6,219 nucleotides of DNA from Acidobacteriaceae bacterium (GTDB lineage Bacteria; Acidobacteriota; Terriglobia; Terriglobales; Acidobacteriaceae): assembly GCA_030040395.1 (NCBI GenBank), contig JASHTU010000243.1:1-6219 (forward strand), given 5' to 3'. The first letter of the stretch is position 1; every line of letters begins with the position of its first letter. A model generated the notes under the pieces. It was not told the origin of the DNA, did not search any database, and saw only the letters and a program-made list of their open reading frames with translations. A program made the translations under genes and the position numbers. This document shows positions 1 to 6,030 of the stretch, piece after piece.

Positions 1-1176
1 TTCGGGGGCTTCGTAGAGGCGCACGATGAGGTTGGCCAGCGTGGACTTGCCGGAACCGGTGGGACCGACGATGGCCAGACTGGAGCCGGCGGGAATGTGC
101 AGTGAAATGTCGCGGAGCACGGGCGCATCGCCGTAGCTGAAATTCAGATGACGGAATTCGATCTCTCCCCTCAGCGATTCGTTCTGCCCAACGGCTAACG
201 TAACGGCGTTGTCGGCGATGGCGGGCTCGGAGCGCAGGAGAACGTCGATGCGCTTTACGGACGCGGTTCCGCGCTGGAAGATGTTGATGACCCAGCCCAC
301 CGCGATGATGGGCCAGATGAGCATGATCATGTAGGTGTTGAAGGCCACGAACTGGCCGACGTTGATGCGGTGGGAGATGACCAGGTGTCCGCCGGCGAGC
401 AGGGTGATGATCATGGAGATGCCGAGGATGAACTCGAGGGTGGGCCACAACATGCCCATCAACTGCACCAGGCGCAGGGCGCGGGCGATGTATTCGCGGT
501 TGAGCCGCTCGAAGAGGCCGATCTGCGACTCTTCGCGAGCGAAGGCGCGGATGAGGCGCACGCCGGAGTAGTTTTCCTGGGCTTGGGCGGAGATATCGGA
601 GAAGCTGGCTTGGATGCGCTCGAAGCGGGTGTGAATGCGGCTGCCGAAGTATTGGATGAGGATGCTGGCGAAGGGCATGGGCGCCAGCGCAACCAAGGTG
701 AGAAAGGGGCTGATGCGGAGCATGAAGACCAGCGCGAAGACAGAGAGGAAGATGGTGTTGGCGCTGTACATCAGGCCCGGCCCGAGCAGCATGCGCACGG
801 CGGTGAGGTCGTTGGTCATGCGGGCCATCAGGTCGCCGGTGCGGTACTCGCGGTAAAAGCCCGAGTCCTGGCTTTCAAGCTTGCGGAAGAGGTCATTGCG
901 CAGATCGAACTCGATGTCGCGCGAGATGCAGATGAGGATCCAGCGCTGGGCATAGAGAAAAATGCCCTTGCCGAGTGAGATGGCGACGAGCAGAAGGGCA
1001 AGAAGAAAGATGATTTCGCGGGTGGTTCCCATTTCCAGCTTGTTCACGGCCGCTTGGAGAACCCGGGGAAACTGGACCGCGACGAGGTTGGTGGCGACGC
1101 AGGCGAGCGTGCCCCAAACGTAGCCCCAGCGGTAGCGGCGCATGTAGACAAAAAGCGGGGCCAGATCGCGAAGCAT
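1..1176 (-). CDS. ABC exporter half-transporter (permease plus ATPase), 3' end cut by window
   Basis: This frame is open from an ATG at 1176 to the left edge, giving 392 residues without a stop. It reads as a type I ABC exporter of the MsbA/MdlA/YheI kind, which moves lipids, peptides or drugs across the inner membrane as a dimer. The N-terminal half has several hydrophobic segments (about 19-36, 56-78, 137-154, 158-176, 247-262, 282-299). Family motifs include YRTGDLMARMTNDL (111-124) and GVRLIRAFAREE (205-216). The nucleotide-binding domain begins near 338 with an A-loop Tyr348 (FSYGD) and Walker A GPTGSGKST (371-379, bases 40-66). Q-loop, LSGGQ signature, Walker B and H-loop would lie beyond the window. 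The start fits family N-termini (MLRDLAPLFVYMRRY), although no clear Shine-Dalgarno precedes it. The substrate cannot be told from this part. It is divergent from rfbC. Confidence 0.93.
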   Translation of the reverse strand, partial: MLRDLAPLFVYMRRYRWGYVWGTLACVATNLVAVQFPRVLQAAVNKLEMGTTREIIFLLALLLVAISLGKGIFLYAQRWILICISRDIEFDLRNDLFRKLESQDSGFYREYRTGDLMARMTNDLTAVRMLLGPGLMYSANTIFLSVFALVFMLRISPFLTLVALAPMPFASILIQYFGSRIHTRFERIQASFSDISAQAQENYSGVRLIRAFAREESQIGLFERLNREYIARALRLVQLMGMLWPTLEFILGISMIITLLAGGHLVISHRINVGQFVAFNTYMIMLIWPIIAVGWVINIFQRGTASVKRIDVLLRSEPAIADNAVTLAVGQNESLRGEIEFRHLNFSYGDAPVLRDISLHIPAGSSLAIVGPTGSGKSTLANLIVRLYEAPE

Positions 1177-1188
1177 GGATTTATTGTA
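1177..1188 (-). promoter_or_regulatory. Possible -10 element for a leaderless exporter mRNA
   Basis: On the minus strand TACAAT (1183-1188) lies six bases before the exporter ATG at 1176. This is the spacing at which transcription would begin at or next to the start codon. No Shine-Dalgarno is visible there, which fits a leaderless message. No good -35 hexamer is found at the right distance (AGACCT at 1206-1211 is poor), so this is a weak prediction. Confidence 0.3.
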
Positions 1189-1215
1189 CGGTGGACGCGG
1201 CTTGGAGGTCTGCTT

Positions 1216-1281
1216 CGGGAGGCGCCAGCAGTTGGCCCGGGGCGTTCGGATGCCGGAATTGGCCGCGCGCGGCGCCTCCCG
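1216..1281. repeat. 11-bp perfect inverted repeat between divergent genes
   Basis: CGGGAGGCGCC (1216-1226) is matched exactly by GGCGCCTCCCG (1271-1281), separated by 44 bases. The pair sits in the 186-bp gap between the divergent exporter and rfbC starts. It could be a regulator binding pair or a large stem. It is not followed by a T-run, so it is not a typical terminator. The arms are GC-only apart from one A/T pair, which makes chance occurrence more likely in GC-rich DNA. Confidence 0.5.
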
Positions 1282-1306
1282 GTGTATGTTGGAGCCGGGA
1301 GGAAAA

Positions 1307-1366
1307 ATGCGGACGGGCTTTGGCCGCCGCGAACCTCACTTTGCGTCGAAGGTCATCAAAGCATGA
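1307..1366 (+). CDS. Possible 19-residue leader peptide overlapping rfbC
   Basis: An ATG at 1307 follows GGGAGG (1297-1302) by four bases, the strongest Shine-Dalgarno-like site in the rfbC leader. It opens a 19-codon frame (MRTGFGRREPHFASKVIKA) that ends with TGA at 1364-1366. That stop overlaps the rfbC start codon as ATGA, the arrangement expected for translational coupling. The peptide is basic and has no recognisable domain, signal or amino-acid run of the attenuator type. Short chance ORFs are common, so this is a candidate only. Confidence 0.3.
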   Translation: MRTGFGRREPHFASKVIKA

Positions 1367-1908
1367 AAGTTGCCGAAACATCACTGCCCGGGGTGCTGCT
1401 GTTGACGACGGCCGTCTACCGGGACGACCGGGGGGCATTCCTCGAGAGCTTCAACCAACGCCGGATGAGCGAGGCCGGCCTGCCGGCGCAGTGGGCGCAG
1501 GATAATTTCTCGTTTTCGAAAAAGAACGTGCTGCGCGGCATTCATTACCAGACCATTCAGCCGCAGGGAAAACTGGTGTGGGTGGCCCATGGAACGGTGC
1601 TGGACGTGGCCGTGGACCTGCGCCGGAGTTCTCCGTACTTTGGCCGCCATGTGGCTGTGGAGTTGAGCGGAACGAGCGGCAATATGCTGTGGATCCCGAT
1701 TGGCTTTGGGCACGGATTTCTGGTTTTGAGCGAGACGGCCGGATTTGCCTACAAAGTCACCGACTATTACTGCGCCGCCGGCGAGCACACGCTGGCGTGG
1801 AACGATCCGGAGGTAGGGATCGCATGGCCGGTAGCGGCCGAGGACATCCTTGTCTCGGAGAAAGATGGCAAAGGGGCGCGTCTGCGCGAGGCTGAGGTTT
1901 TCCCGTAA
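1363..1908 (+). CDS. rfbC: dTDP-4-dehydrorhamnose 3,5-epimerase (RmlC)
   Basis: The 181-residue product is a cupin-fold epimerase that converts dTDP-4-keto-6-deoxyglucose to dTDP-4-keto-rhamnose, third step of dTDP-L-rhamnose synthesis for surface polysaccharides. Length matches the family (about 180-185). Conserved blocks are DDRGAFLESF (21-30), NVLRGIHYQ (55-63), QGKLVWV (68-74), DVAVDLRRSSPYFGRH (81-96), IPIGFGHGF (111-119) and LVSEKD (163-168). By comparison with the Salmonella enzyme, Arg58, His61, Lys70, Tyr130 and Asp168 occupy the active-site positions, so it should be active. The frame is open further upstream to 1054, but homology begins at 1363 and the upstream part overlaps the divergent exporter, so 1363 is chosen. 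AAGG (1349-1352) lies 10 bases ahead. The other rml genes are not in the window. Confidence 0.95.
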   Translation: MKVAETSLPGVLLLTTAVYRDDRGAFLESFNQRRMSEAGLPAQWAQDNFSFSKKNVLRGIHYQTIQPQGKLVWVAHGTVLDVAVDLRRSSPYFGRHVAVELSGTSGNMLWIPIGFGHGFLVLSETAGFAYKVTDYYCAAGEHTLAWNDPEVGIAWPVAAEDILVSEKDGKGARLREAEVFP

Positions 1909-1944
1909 AGAGCGATCGGAGCGGTCAGGTAAAAAGGAAAATCG
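1909..1944. other. Convergent gap between rfbC and motB
   Basis: Thirty-six bases separate the two facing stop codons. A 6-bp inverted repeat, AGCGAT (1911-1916) and ATCGCT (1941-1946), spans the gap with a 24-base loop. The loop is too large and the flanking T-runs too weak for a convincing intrinsic terminator in either direction. Confidence 0.4.
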
Positions 1945-2901
1945 CTATTTGCGCAGCACGGCTTTGAGCTTGCCCGCGAATCCGGCTTGGGCCGGTGGCG
2001 AGGGCGGCGGTTTGGCTGGGGAGACAGACGGCTTGGCCGGCGAAGCAGCCGGCGGCGAAGTTTGCGGTTGGGCGTTCGTGGCGGGTGATTTGGCCGGGGC
2101 GCCGGCCGCGGGCGTACGCAGCGGCGAGGTGGCGATGCCCGGCATGGCGCCCAGCGGGGGAACCGCGCCGTTGGCTCCGTTCTTCACCAGGATGGAGATT
2201 CTGCGGTTGGCGGGATCATAGGGATTGGCCTTGTCGCGGAGCAATTCGTCAGCATAGGCGCGCACCTGGGTTACCTGGTTGGCGCGCACGCCGCTTTCCT
2301 GAAGCAGACGGCGCGCGGCGTTGGCGCGATCGGCCGAGAGTTCCCAGTTGCTGTAATTGGCGTCGGTTGAGTATTGCGCAGCGTCGGTGTGCCCTTCGAT
2401 GAGCAGGTCGTTGGGAAGCGTTTTGAGTTCGCCGGCCAGCAGCGCCAGCAACTCCTGGCCGCTGGAGCTCAGGGCAGCGCTGCCGCTTTGGAAAAAAGTG
2501 CCGTTCTTGCCTTCGAGCATTTCGATGCGCAGGCCTTCGGCGGTAATGGTGATTTCAATTTGATTGGAGAGCTTCTCCAGTTCTTTCTTGGCTTTGATCT
2601 CCTCTTCGAGCTTTTGCTTGAGCTGATTGAGCCGCTGCGTGTTTTCGTTGTTCTGGGTGACCTCGATGCCGTTGCCGGCCATGGTGGTGCCCAGCAGCTT
2701 GGCGGTTCCCTTGGGATCGTTGAAGTAACCGGCGACGGCTTTGCGGACTTTTTCGCTCGAACCCATTAACCAAAGCACGATGAAAAGCGACATCAGGGCG
2801 GTGACGAAATCCGCATAGGCTACTTTCCACGCGCCCCCGTGATGGCCGCCGTGGACGCCTTTTTTCTTGATCACGATGATGGGCGCGGTTTTGGCTGTCA
2901 T
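1945..2901 (-). CDS. motB: Flagellar stator protein MotB
   Basis: This 318-residue protein pairs with MotA in the flagellar stator and anchors it to peptidoglycan. A basic, His/Gly-rich N-terminus (10-24) leads into one membrane helix, about 29-47 (AYADFVTALMSLFIVLWLM). Asp31 matches the proton-accepting Asp32 of E. coli MotB. The post-helix plug region contains GYFNDP (58-63). A Lys/Glu-rich, coiled-coil-like linker spans about 86-113. The OmpA-like peptidoglycan-binding domain (about 117-241) has FFQSGSAAL, IEGHTDAAQ (168-176), NWELSADRANAARRLL (185-200) and NRRISILV (232-239). After it comes an unusual tail of about 75 residues rich in Pro, Ala and Ser, with SPAKP twice, ending in basic GFAGKLKAVLRK. 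The ATG at 2901 follows an AAAGAAG-type ribosome site. The gene starts 32 bases after the motA stop. Confidence 0.95.
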   Translation of the reverse strand: MTAKTAPIIVIKKKGVHGGHHGGAWKVAYADFVTALMSLFIVLWLMGSSEKVRKAVAGYFNDPKGTAKLLGTTMAGNGIEVTQNNENTQRLNQLKQKLEEEIKAKKELEKLSNQIEITITAEGLRIEMLEGKNGTFFQSGSAALSSSGQELLALLAGELKTLPNDLLIEGHTDAAQYSTDANYSNWELSADRANAARRLLQESGVRANQVTQVRAYADELLRDKANPYDPANRRISILVKNGANGAVPPLGAMPGIATSPLRTPAAGAPAKSPATNAQPQTSPPAASPAKPSVSPAKPPPSPPAQAGFAGKLKAVLRK

Positions 2902-2933
2902 GACGATTGCTTCTTTCCCCGGGGAATGGCCGG

Positions 2934-3809
2934 TTACGCCGCGGCTTCAGCCGGTTCGGTCTTGTTTTTGCAGCTCTTTTCCATTTCGTCAAAGGAGGGG
3001 CGGAGGTAAGCGGGAATCGCGCGCCGCGCCATCTCAATGGCGATCATGGGGGCCGAGCCCTTGAGGAACGAGAGCAGCAAAACGCGCAGCACGTGCAGGT
3101 ATTCATTGTGTTGGTCCGCAGTTTTGCGCATATTGGCGCTGAGCGGTCCGACGACGCCGTAGCAGAGCAGAATGCCGAGAAAGGTTCCCACCAGAGCAGC
3201 GGCGACGTGTTTGCCGATTTCGTCGGGCGGTCCGCCGAGGGCCCCCATGGTGATGACGACGCCGAGAACCGCGGCCACGATGCCCAGCCCGGGGAGAGAA
3301 TCAGCGACGGTGGTGAGGGCGTCGATGGGCTGCATGGCGGCATGGTGATGGACCTCCATGTCCAACTCCATCATCTGGTCCATGTCAAACGGCTCCACGC
3401 CTCCGGTGATTGCGGTGCGCAAGGTGTCGCAGACAAAATCGAGAGCGTGATGATCGTGGAGAAACTCGGGATAATTCTTGAAGATGGCGCTTTCCGCGGG
3501 CTTTTCGACGTCCATCTCGACGCAGAGCAAGCCTTCTTTGCGCACCTTGTTCAGGAACTGGTACATCATCTTGAGGCTGCTCAGGTAGCGCTCCTTGCTG
3601 AAGGGAGAGCCTTTAAGAATTCCCAAGAGCCCGTCCGCGATGGCCGTGAGGATGCGGAGGGGATTGGCCACCAGAAGCGTGCCGGAAGCGGCGCCGGCGA
3701 TGATGAGCAGTTCGGCGGGCTGAAGAAGGACGGTCAAGTGGCCCTTTTCCATCAGGAAGCCGCCGATGACGGCGGCAAAGACGAGAAAGATGCCGATGAT
3801 GGCAATCAC
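2934..3809 (-). CDS. motA: Flagellar stator protein MotA
   Basis: This 291-residue inner-membrane protein forms the ion channel with MotB and drives rotor torque. Length is close to E. coli MotA (295). Four membrane helices are visible at about 2-20, 33-50, 172-191 and 203-223, with a large cytoplasmic domain between helices two and three. Arg90 and Glu98, the residues that contact FliG, and Pro173 (SLPGLGI) and Pro222 (GPLSANM), needed for channel function, fall at the same numbers as in E. coli, so an active stator is expected. The start codon is GTG at 3809 (plus-strand CAC), chosen because AAGGAGG precedes it by five bases and the protein then begins exactly like family members (MIAIIG). 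The start overlaps the stop of the upstream PAS/GGDEF-type gene as GTGA, implying translational coupling. motB follows. Confidence 0.95.
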   Translation of the reverse strand: MIAIIGIFLVFAAVIGGFLMEKGHLTVLLQPAELLIIAGAASGTLLVANPLRILTAIADGLLGILKGSPFSKERYLSSLKMMYQFLNKVRKEGLLCVEMDVEKPAESAIFKNYPEFLHDHHALDFVCDTLRTAITGGVEPFDMDQMMELDMEVHHHAAMQPIDALTTVADSLPGLGIVAAVLGVVITMGALGGPPDEIGKHVAAALVGTFLGILLCYGVVGPLSANMRKTADQHNEYLHVLRVLLLSFLKGSAPMIAIEMARRAIPAYLRPSFDEMEKSCKNKTEPAEAAA

Positions 3810-4750
3810 CTTTGCCTCCTTGCCGCATCCGCGGCGGCGTAATCGGCGGCCGGGGATGCGTCGTAGCCGTCAAAATGCCGAAGCGCGGAGGTGACCCGGT
3901 TGCCGCCTGCCTGGGTGCCGGTTTCCATGCCTTCCCGGGCGAGATCGAGCAGCGGGGCCAGCAAGCGATCGCGTGCTGGAACAGCCTGCGCCGCGCCGAT
4001 GCTGACGGTGAGCGAGAGGCGATCGCCCCACCACCGGAAATCGGCGGTTCTGGCCAGCCCGGCGAGAGTCTGGGCGTGGGCGGCAAGCATTTCAGGTGTT
4101 CGTTCGTGGGCGATGATCAGGAATTCGTCCTCGCCCCAACGGCCCATCTCCTCGCCCGGACGCAACCCGCGGGCGAGGGCGTGCTGGATTTTTTCAAGCA
4201 TGGCCTGACAGGCTCCGGCTCCATGCGACTTGCGCAGTTGCTGGGCTTGGTCGACACCGATCCACAGCACGCCAAAAGGCGAGCCGCTGCGTTCGAAGTT
4301 GTCGAACTCCAGGCCAAGGCGGTCCTCGAGGTCGGCTTGGCTCTCCTCCACTGCGGCGTCTTGGTTGGCGTCGCCGTGGGGCAGAGCGTCGAGTGGTTCC
4401 GCGGGATGGAAGACGGCGGCCGCGCCGATGCGCTCGCCCAAGGCGTCGCGGAGAACGACGGTGCGTGTGATGGCCGGCAGTTCGTGTCCCAATTTGTGAC
4501 GAAAGCGCACCAGCACCGCCCGGTCAGGCTCCTCCGGCGCGTTCCGCAACTCCTCGCCTGGCGCCGCTTCGAGCAAGAGGGGCTGAATGGGCTGGGGCGC
4601 AGGACGCGCCAGCAACTCGCCGGCCGCAAAGCCGGTGATGGCTTCCGCGGATTGATTCCAACAGACGACGACGCCCGCCACGTCGAGCAGCGCGACGCCA
4701 TCCGGCAGGCTATCCAATGCGGCTTCGAGCAGAGCGGTTCGGTCAGTCAT
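3806..4750 (-). CDS. PAS plus degenerate GGDEF domain protein, first gene of the motAB operon
   Basis: This 314-residue soluble protein has no signal peptide or membrane helix. Residues about 3-115 read as a PAS sensor domain (ALDSLPDGVALLD, VVVCWNQSAEAITGF). A Glu/Asp-rich linker (about 121-147) joins a GGDEF-type domain (about 148-292) with RWGEDEFLII (204-213) and VSIGAA (249-254). True diguanylate cyclases make c-di-GMP from two GTP. Here the signature is GEDEF, the first metal-binding Asp of the usual I-D-x-D block is Gly165 (IGVD), the guanine-contacting Asn is Arg173, and the Gly-Asp of the following helix is Cys181-Gln182. The inhibitory RxxD site reads RPGE (197-200). I infer it is not an active cyclase but may still bind a nucleotide or a partner. 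The ATG at 4750 has only a weak Shine-Dalgarno (GAGA). Its TGA overlaps the motA GTG, so the two are probably made together. Confidence 0.85.
   Translation of the reverse strand: MTDRTALLEAALDSLPDGVALLDVAGVVVCWNQSAEAITGFAAGELLARPAPQPIQPLLLEAAPGEELRNAPEEPDRAVLVRFRHKLGHELPAITRTVVLRDALGERIGAAAVFHPAEPLDALPHGDANQDAAVEESQADLEDRLGLEFDNFERSGSPFGVLWIGVDQAQQLRKSHGAGACQAMLEKIQHALARGLRPGEEMGRWGEDEFLIIAHERTPEMLAAHAQTLAGLARTADFRWWGDRLSLTVSIGAAQAVPARDRLLAPLLDLAREGMETGTQAGGNRVTSALRHFDGYDASPAADYAAADAARRQR
3815..3821 (-). promoter_or_regulatory. Ribosome binding site setting the motA GTG start
   Basis: A full AAGGAGG reads on the minus strand five bases before GTG at 3809. It lies inside the last codons of the upstream gene and fixes the motA start despite the non-ATG codon. 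Confidence 0.85.
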
Positions 4751-4846
4751 CGGCGTCTCGCTTTGAAGTGGAATTGCCGGGAACGCACCTCCGGTGGAGG
4801 GCGTCCCTTACCAATTCATCGGCAGAGAACGCGGCGGCTTCATTAC

Positions 4847-4855
4847 CTTATGCCA
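4847..4855 (-). promoter_or_regulatory. Extended -10-like element upstream of the stator operon
   Basis: On the minus strand TGGCATAAG matches an extended -10 (TGn followed by a hexamer matching TATAAT at four of six). It would start transcription near 4840, about 90 bases before the ATG at 4750. No -35 of quality is present. I found no match to the sigma-28 flagellar consensus, and the nearby TGGCA does not have the spaced GC of a sigma-54 promoter. Confidence 0.3.
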
Positions 4856-4877
4856 CAATTAAGGAATCCCATTGTGG
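4853..4877. promoter_or_regulatory. 25-bp dyad, candidate operator for the stator operon
   Basis: CCACAAT (4853-4859) and ATTGTGG (4871-4877) form a perfect 7-bp inverted repeat with an 11-base spacer. The arm-centre distance is 18 bases, close to two helical turns, as for a dimeric DNA-binding protein. The left arm overlaps the TG of the extended -10-like element. I do not recognise the regulator. Confidence 0.4.
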
Positions 4878-4969
4878 AAATAGGCGGTTTGGCGGACCCG
4901 TGCGCCCTGGTTGCGGTTGTTCAGCACCCGCCGCCCGCCGGCGCCCAAGACTGTTGCTTGCCCATTCGG

Positions 4970-5557
4970 TCAATAGATTTTCGCAAGATGCCACGTGGCC
5001 CCGACGGTAAAGCCCTGCGGGTTAGGGGTGCCTCCATTGACCTGAGGCCAGAATTGGTATTCGTAGTCCACGCGCATCCAGAGGCGGCTGACGAGTCTCA
5101 ACTCAAATCCTAAGCCGGGGGTGCGAACATATCCGTCAAAATGGGTATATGGCGGTACGGTCCGCCTGCTGAAGGAGGTCCTGCCGTAATCAAAGAGGTA
5201 CTTCGCATAGGGGTGGAAACCGGGAAAGTAATACGAGGCATAGGATGGTCCAACTCCGATCGTTCGCTGTGCGAAACCTGACCGGGCGCCGGCGTCCCAA
5301 CTGATGTCGCGGGCTTCTAACTCCAGGCCAAGTCCGCTCAAATATTGAAAGTTGGGACGCCAGTCGGCCCATGCTCCGACGCCAACCATGCGACCTTGGT
5401 TCCAATCGACATCGTAACTGGCTGCGCCGGCTCCTACGGTAAATGGGAACTCGATCTCGCCCTTGTGTGCGGCCGGAGCGACCTGCGGAGAAGCGGGCAC
5501 AGCCAGAGCCAACAGGGTTACAGACAGGGTGCTAACAAACAACATCTTGAAGCGCAT
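4970..5557 (-). CDS. Small outer-membrane beta-barrel protein with signal peptide
   Basis: This 195-residue protein begins with a Sec signal (Arg2, Lys4, hydrophobic 6-20, then PASPQ or APAA as cleavage regions). The mature part is built of alternating polar/aromatic stretches typical of transmembrane beta-strands: FTVGAGAASYDVDWN (39-53), MVGVGAWADWR (57-67), LGLELEARDISWD (76-88), YVRTPGLGFELRLVSRLWMRVDYEYQFW (about 143-170) and a final GFTVGATWHL. The size fits the eight-strand OmpX/OmpA-barrel class. The exact family is not recognised, and the role (porin, adhesin, structural) cannot be told. The ATG at 5557 follows AAGGAG by seven bases, a strong start. It probably has its own promoter in the upstream non-coding region, and it lies on the same strand as the stator operon, 219 bases ahead of it. 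Confidence 0.8.
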   Translation of the reverse strand: MRFKMLFVSTLSVTLLALAVPASPQVAPAAHKGEIEFPFTVGAGAASYDVDWNQGRMVGVGAWADWRPNFQYLSGLGLELEARDISWDAGARSGFAQRTIGVGPSYASYYFPGFHPYAKYLFDYGRTSFSRRTVPPYTHFDGYVRTPGLGFELRLVSRLWMRVDYEYQFWPQVNGGTPNPQGFTVGATWHLAKIY

Positions 5558-5564
5558 TCTGCAT

Positions 5565-5570
5565 CTCCTT
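5565..5570 (-). promoter_or_regulatory. Strong ribosome binding site of the beta-barrel gene
   Basis: AAGGAG on the minus strand lies seven bases before the ATG at 5557. Its first base is also the end of the arm of a possible leader stem (5570-5575 with 5593-5598). Confidence 0.8.
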
Positions 5571-5598
5571 AGCTCGAAAACTCCCCCGGCGGGAGCTA
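5570..5598 (-). promoter_or_regulatory. Two mutually exclusive leader hairpins before the beta-barrel gene
   Basis: On the minus strand CTCCC and GGGAG (5591-5595 with 5581-5585) form a 5-bp hairpin followed directly by TTTT, terminator-like but short. An alternative 6-bp stem, TAGCTC (5593-5598) with GAGCTA (5570-5575), shares bases with the first and ends next to the ribosome binding site. Only one can form at a time. Regulation is inferred from this geometry alone. Confidence 0.3.
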
Positions 5599-5650
5599 CC
5601 AGTGCAATACAAGATGCAAGGCAGGAACACCTCAGTTGTCGTGAATTTCG

Positions 5651-5665
5651 TCCCCCGTCGGGGGA
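5651..5665. repeat. Perfect 6-bp hairpin TCCCCC-GTC-GGGGGA
   Basis: The arms TCCCCC and GGGGGA enclose a 3-base loop. No T-run follows on either strand, so it is not a standard intrinsic terminator. It lies about 95 bases upstream of the beta-barrel start. Confidence 0.5.
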
Positions 5666-5799
5666 TCTTCTCAGGCGCTCAAGTTTTTCTGAATAATCAC
5701 ACCCTTGCAGCGATCATGAGTCCGGTCGTTCTTTCGGGGAGGGCCGCTCAGATTCTGGACCAACATATGTCAACACGGGGTCAGGTCGAAAGTTGCGTG

Positions 5800-5832
5800 G
5801 TTCCTATCCATTTCTCTTCTTGGTCGGGAGCG
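5800..5832 (+). repeat. Diverged direct repeat, copy 1
   Basis: This 33-base stretch (GTTCCTATCCATTT through GGTCGGGAGCG) resembles 6089-6123 over its whole length with two small gaps. In this copy the left hairpin arm is degenerate (CTCTTCTT). Its CGGGAGC (5825-5831) instead pairs exactly with GCTCCCG at 5858-5864 across a 26-base loop. Confidence 0.4.
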
Positions 5833-5970
5833 TCAATTTTTAACTTGCCAACGAAGAGCTCCCGGGTGGATGCTGGGGAAGTTAGATTTCGTCCCGGCGG
5901 AAACGGCCCAGTAGATATTACGAACCGCGCGTTTTCAATAAACCGGGGCCGGGCCATTCATGATTCAGTT

Positions 5971-5982
5971 TCTCACATGAGA
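5971..5982. repeat. Short palindrome TCTCA-CA-TGAGA
   Basis: A 5-bp inverted repeat with a two-base spacer, followed on the plus strand by TAATGGGG. It has the size of an operator or element-end motif, but no neighbouring gene start gives it a clear role. Confidence 0.3.
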
Positions 5983-6030
5983 TAATGGGGCAGAAAGCGG
6001 CCCTTCCCAGCTTCAACAAATTCCCCTAAC

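Larger units (their letters stand above)
4751..4969. other. Intergenic region carrying the stator operon control sequences
   Basis: The 219 bases lie between the beta-barrel gene stop and the PAS/GGDEF-type start. I see no coding frame with a family signature. The half nearer the operon holds the dyad and -10-like element listed separately. The half nearer the beta-barrel gene is GC-rich with short palindromes such as GCCGGC but has no hairpin followed by a T-run, so transcription from the beta-barrel gene might read through. Confidence 0.5.

Noticed and set aside
370..978. 202-codon plus-strand open frame
   Set aside because: It is antisense to the exporter permease domain, and its Glu/Gly/His-rich composition is typical of a shadow frame.
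1054..1362. N-terminal extension of rfbC in the same frame
   Set aside because: It overlaps the divergent exporter coding region, has no RmlC similarity, and would make the protein about 100 residues too long.
1911..1946. Intrinsic terminator between rfbC and motB
   Set aside because: The 6-bp arms enclose a 24-base loop and no T-run follows.
2907..3842. 311-codon plus-strand open frame
   Set aside because: It is the antisense shadow of motA, whose residues match the family closely.
4845..4862. Sigma-54 promoter before the stator operon
   Set aside because: TGGCA is present, but the -12 GC does not occur at the required spacing.
3812..5113. 433-codon plus-strand open frame
   Set aside because: It lies antisense to the PAS/GGDEF-type gene and part of the beta-barrel gene and has no family motifs; long antisense frames are expected in GC-rich coding DNA.
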